From the NCBI GenBank assembly GCA_029933895.1, contig JAOZNG010000085.1:1-5693 (forward strand): DNA of 5,693 nucleotides, written 5' to 3'. This document shows, one piece after another, positions 5,188 through 5,693 of this stretch. The translations under genes were made by a program, and so were the position numbers. Source of the stretch: an archaeon. Its GTDB lineage: Archaea; Altiarchaeota; Altiarchaeia; IMC4; QMZM01. Under the pieces are notes generated by a model. It was not told the origin of the DNA, searched no databases, and saw only the letters and a list, made by a program, of their open reading frames with translations. The first letter of the stretch is position 1. The number at the start of each line of letters is the position of its first letter.

Positions 5188-5693
5188 ATGAACTTCAGGC
5201 AAATCAAAAAGGGCGTGTGGGAGTATCAGAGCAGTGAACTTAATGTTCCAGTCAGGGTTTACGCCACCGAGAAGGTATTCCGGGCTATGGAGGATGGGGT
5301 CTTCAGGCAGGCATCGAATGTTGCTAAACTACCTGGCATAGAGAAGGCATCTATGGTGATGCCCGACGGCCACTACGGCTACGGCTTCCCTATAGGGGGT
5401 GTGGCAGCGTTCAGCTCAGACAAGGGAGTCGTCAGCCCCGGCGGAGTTGGATATGATATCAACTGCCTTAGTGGGGATTCAAAGATACTCCATGAGCATG
5501 GATACACCCTGCCCATAAAAGAATTCAGGGAAAGATTTCCTGAAGATAAAATTAAATGCATGAACTTCGGAGTTAAGATAAAAAACACCTCAATAGCATT
5601 GTATATGGAATCCAAACCCAGGAAAGATGTTTATAGAATAAAAACCCTGGGTGGTAGAGAAATCACGGCATCCGGAGACCATCCCCTCTACAG
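5188..5693 (+). CDS. rtcB: tRNA-splicing RNA ligase RtcB, 5' part, interrupted by an intein
   Basis: RtcB is the GTP- and Mn2+-dependent ligase that joins tRNA exon halves in archaea, using a 2',3'-cyclic phosphate (via 3'-phosphate) and a 5'-OH end. The first 92 codons are an RtcB N-terminus: [11 protein letters not shown] (21-31), [10 protein letters not shown] (42-51), [14 protein letters not shown] (58-71) and [10 protein letters not shown] (83-92). D90 corresponds to the metal-binding Asp of Pyrococcus RtcB (D95 by my alignment). The next extein residue should be the metal-binding and catalytic-site Cys (C98 in Pyrococcus), but an intein begins at that point. The frame stays open through the intein to the right edge, 168 codons seen, with no frameshift. 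The rest of the intein and most of the ligase lie outside. The gene follows taw3 by 30 bases on the same strand, so co-transcription is likely. Confidence 0.95.
   Translation, partial: MNFRQIKKGVWEYQSSELNVPVRVYATEKVFRAMEDGVFRQASNVAKLPGIEKASMVMPDGHYGYGFPIGGVAAFSSDKGVVSPGGVGYDINCLSGDSKILHEHGYTLPIKEFRERFPEDKIKCMNFGVKIKNTSIALYMESKPRKDVYRIKTLGGREITASGDHPLY
5464..5693 (+). mobile_element. Intein N-terminal splicing domain within RtcB (partial)
   Basis: Directly after GYDIN the protein reads CLSGDSKIL, a classic intein block A whose Cys1 is the first splicing nucleophile. About 58 residues later comes a block B-like element, [13 protein letters not shown], carrying the conserved His (DHP) that assists the first acyl shift. 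In block B the position three before this His is usually Thr; here it is Ser. The insertion point (GYDIN before Cys) matches the site known for inteins in Pyrococcus and Methanocaldococcus RtcB (from memory). A homing endonuclease domain and the C-terminal blocks F/G would lie beyond the edge, so completeness and endonuclease content cannot be judged. The host cysteine after the intein would be the +1 nucleophile. Base composition is much more AT-rich than in the extein before it. Confidence 0.9.

Noticed and set aside
5464..5693. Reading the sequence after GYDIN as a frameshift or assembly error in rtcB.
   Set aside because: The frame stays open and shows both intein block A and block B with the right spacing at a known intein site.
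1..5693. tRNA/rRNA genes, CRISPR repeats, insertion sequences and attachment sites.
   Set aside because: Reading both strands by eye showed no direct repeat arrays, no terminal inverted repeats with a transposase, and no cloverleaf. The space is filled by protein genes.

Overview
The window looks archaeal. Three things suggest this: an intein-bearing RtcB RNA ligase, a TYW3/Taw3 wybutosine enzyme, and TATA-like boxes about 26 bases upstream of starts that lack a Shine-Dalgarno sequence. Arginine is also mostly AGG/AGA. A euryarchaeal or related lineage is plausible, but I cannot name a genus. Apart from about 60 bases near the left edge, the window is densely packed with genes.

Left part, minus strand (read right to left, about 3725 to 107): a compact four-gene cassette. 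It runs from a single-pass coiled-coil membrane protein, to a three-helix membrane protein with a long acidic tail, to a MoxR-type AAA+ ATPase, to a short soluble DUF58 protein with a complete von Willebrand A metal site. Three junctions are coupled or tight (4-base overlap, 30-base gap, 1-base overlap). MoxR plus DUF58 is a known chaperone-like pair. The two membrane proteins have no assigned function, and by the positive-inside rule their large soluble parts face outward. A possible fifth gene begins at the left edge but is almost entirely outside the window.

Middle: a 45-base divergent intergenic region carries promoters for both directions.

Right part, plus strand (3771 to the right edge): a two-CBS-domain protein fused to a ParB/sulfiredoxin-like domain, overlapping by 8 bases with TYW3 (tRNA-Phe wybutosine methyltransferase). 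It is followed 30 bases later by rtcB, the tRNA-splicing RNA ligase. rtcB runs off the right edge and is interrupted after codon 92 by the start of an intein. The insertion lies immediately before the expected catalytic, metal-binding cysteine. The intein is markedly more AT-rich than the extein before it, which suggests later acquisition. TYW3 and RtcB both act in tRNA maturation. The CBS/ParB-like protein is the unexplained member of that group and may be a nucleotide-sensing regulator or a small-molecule enzyme.

The best candidates for something new are the CBS plus ParB/Srx-like protein tied to tRNA-processing genes, the two uncharacterised membrane partners of the MoxR/DUF58 pair, and the intein placed at the RtcB active site.
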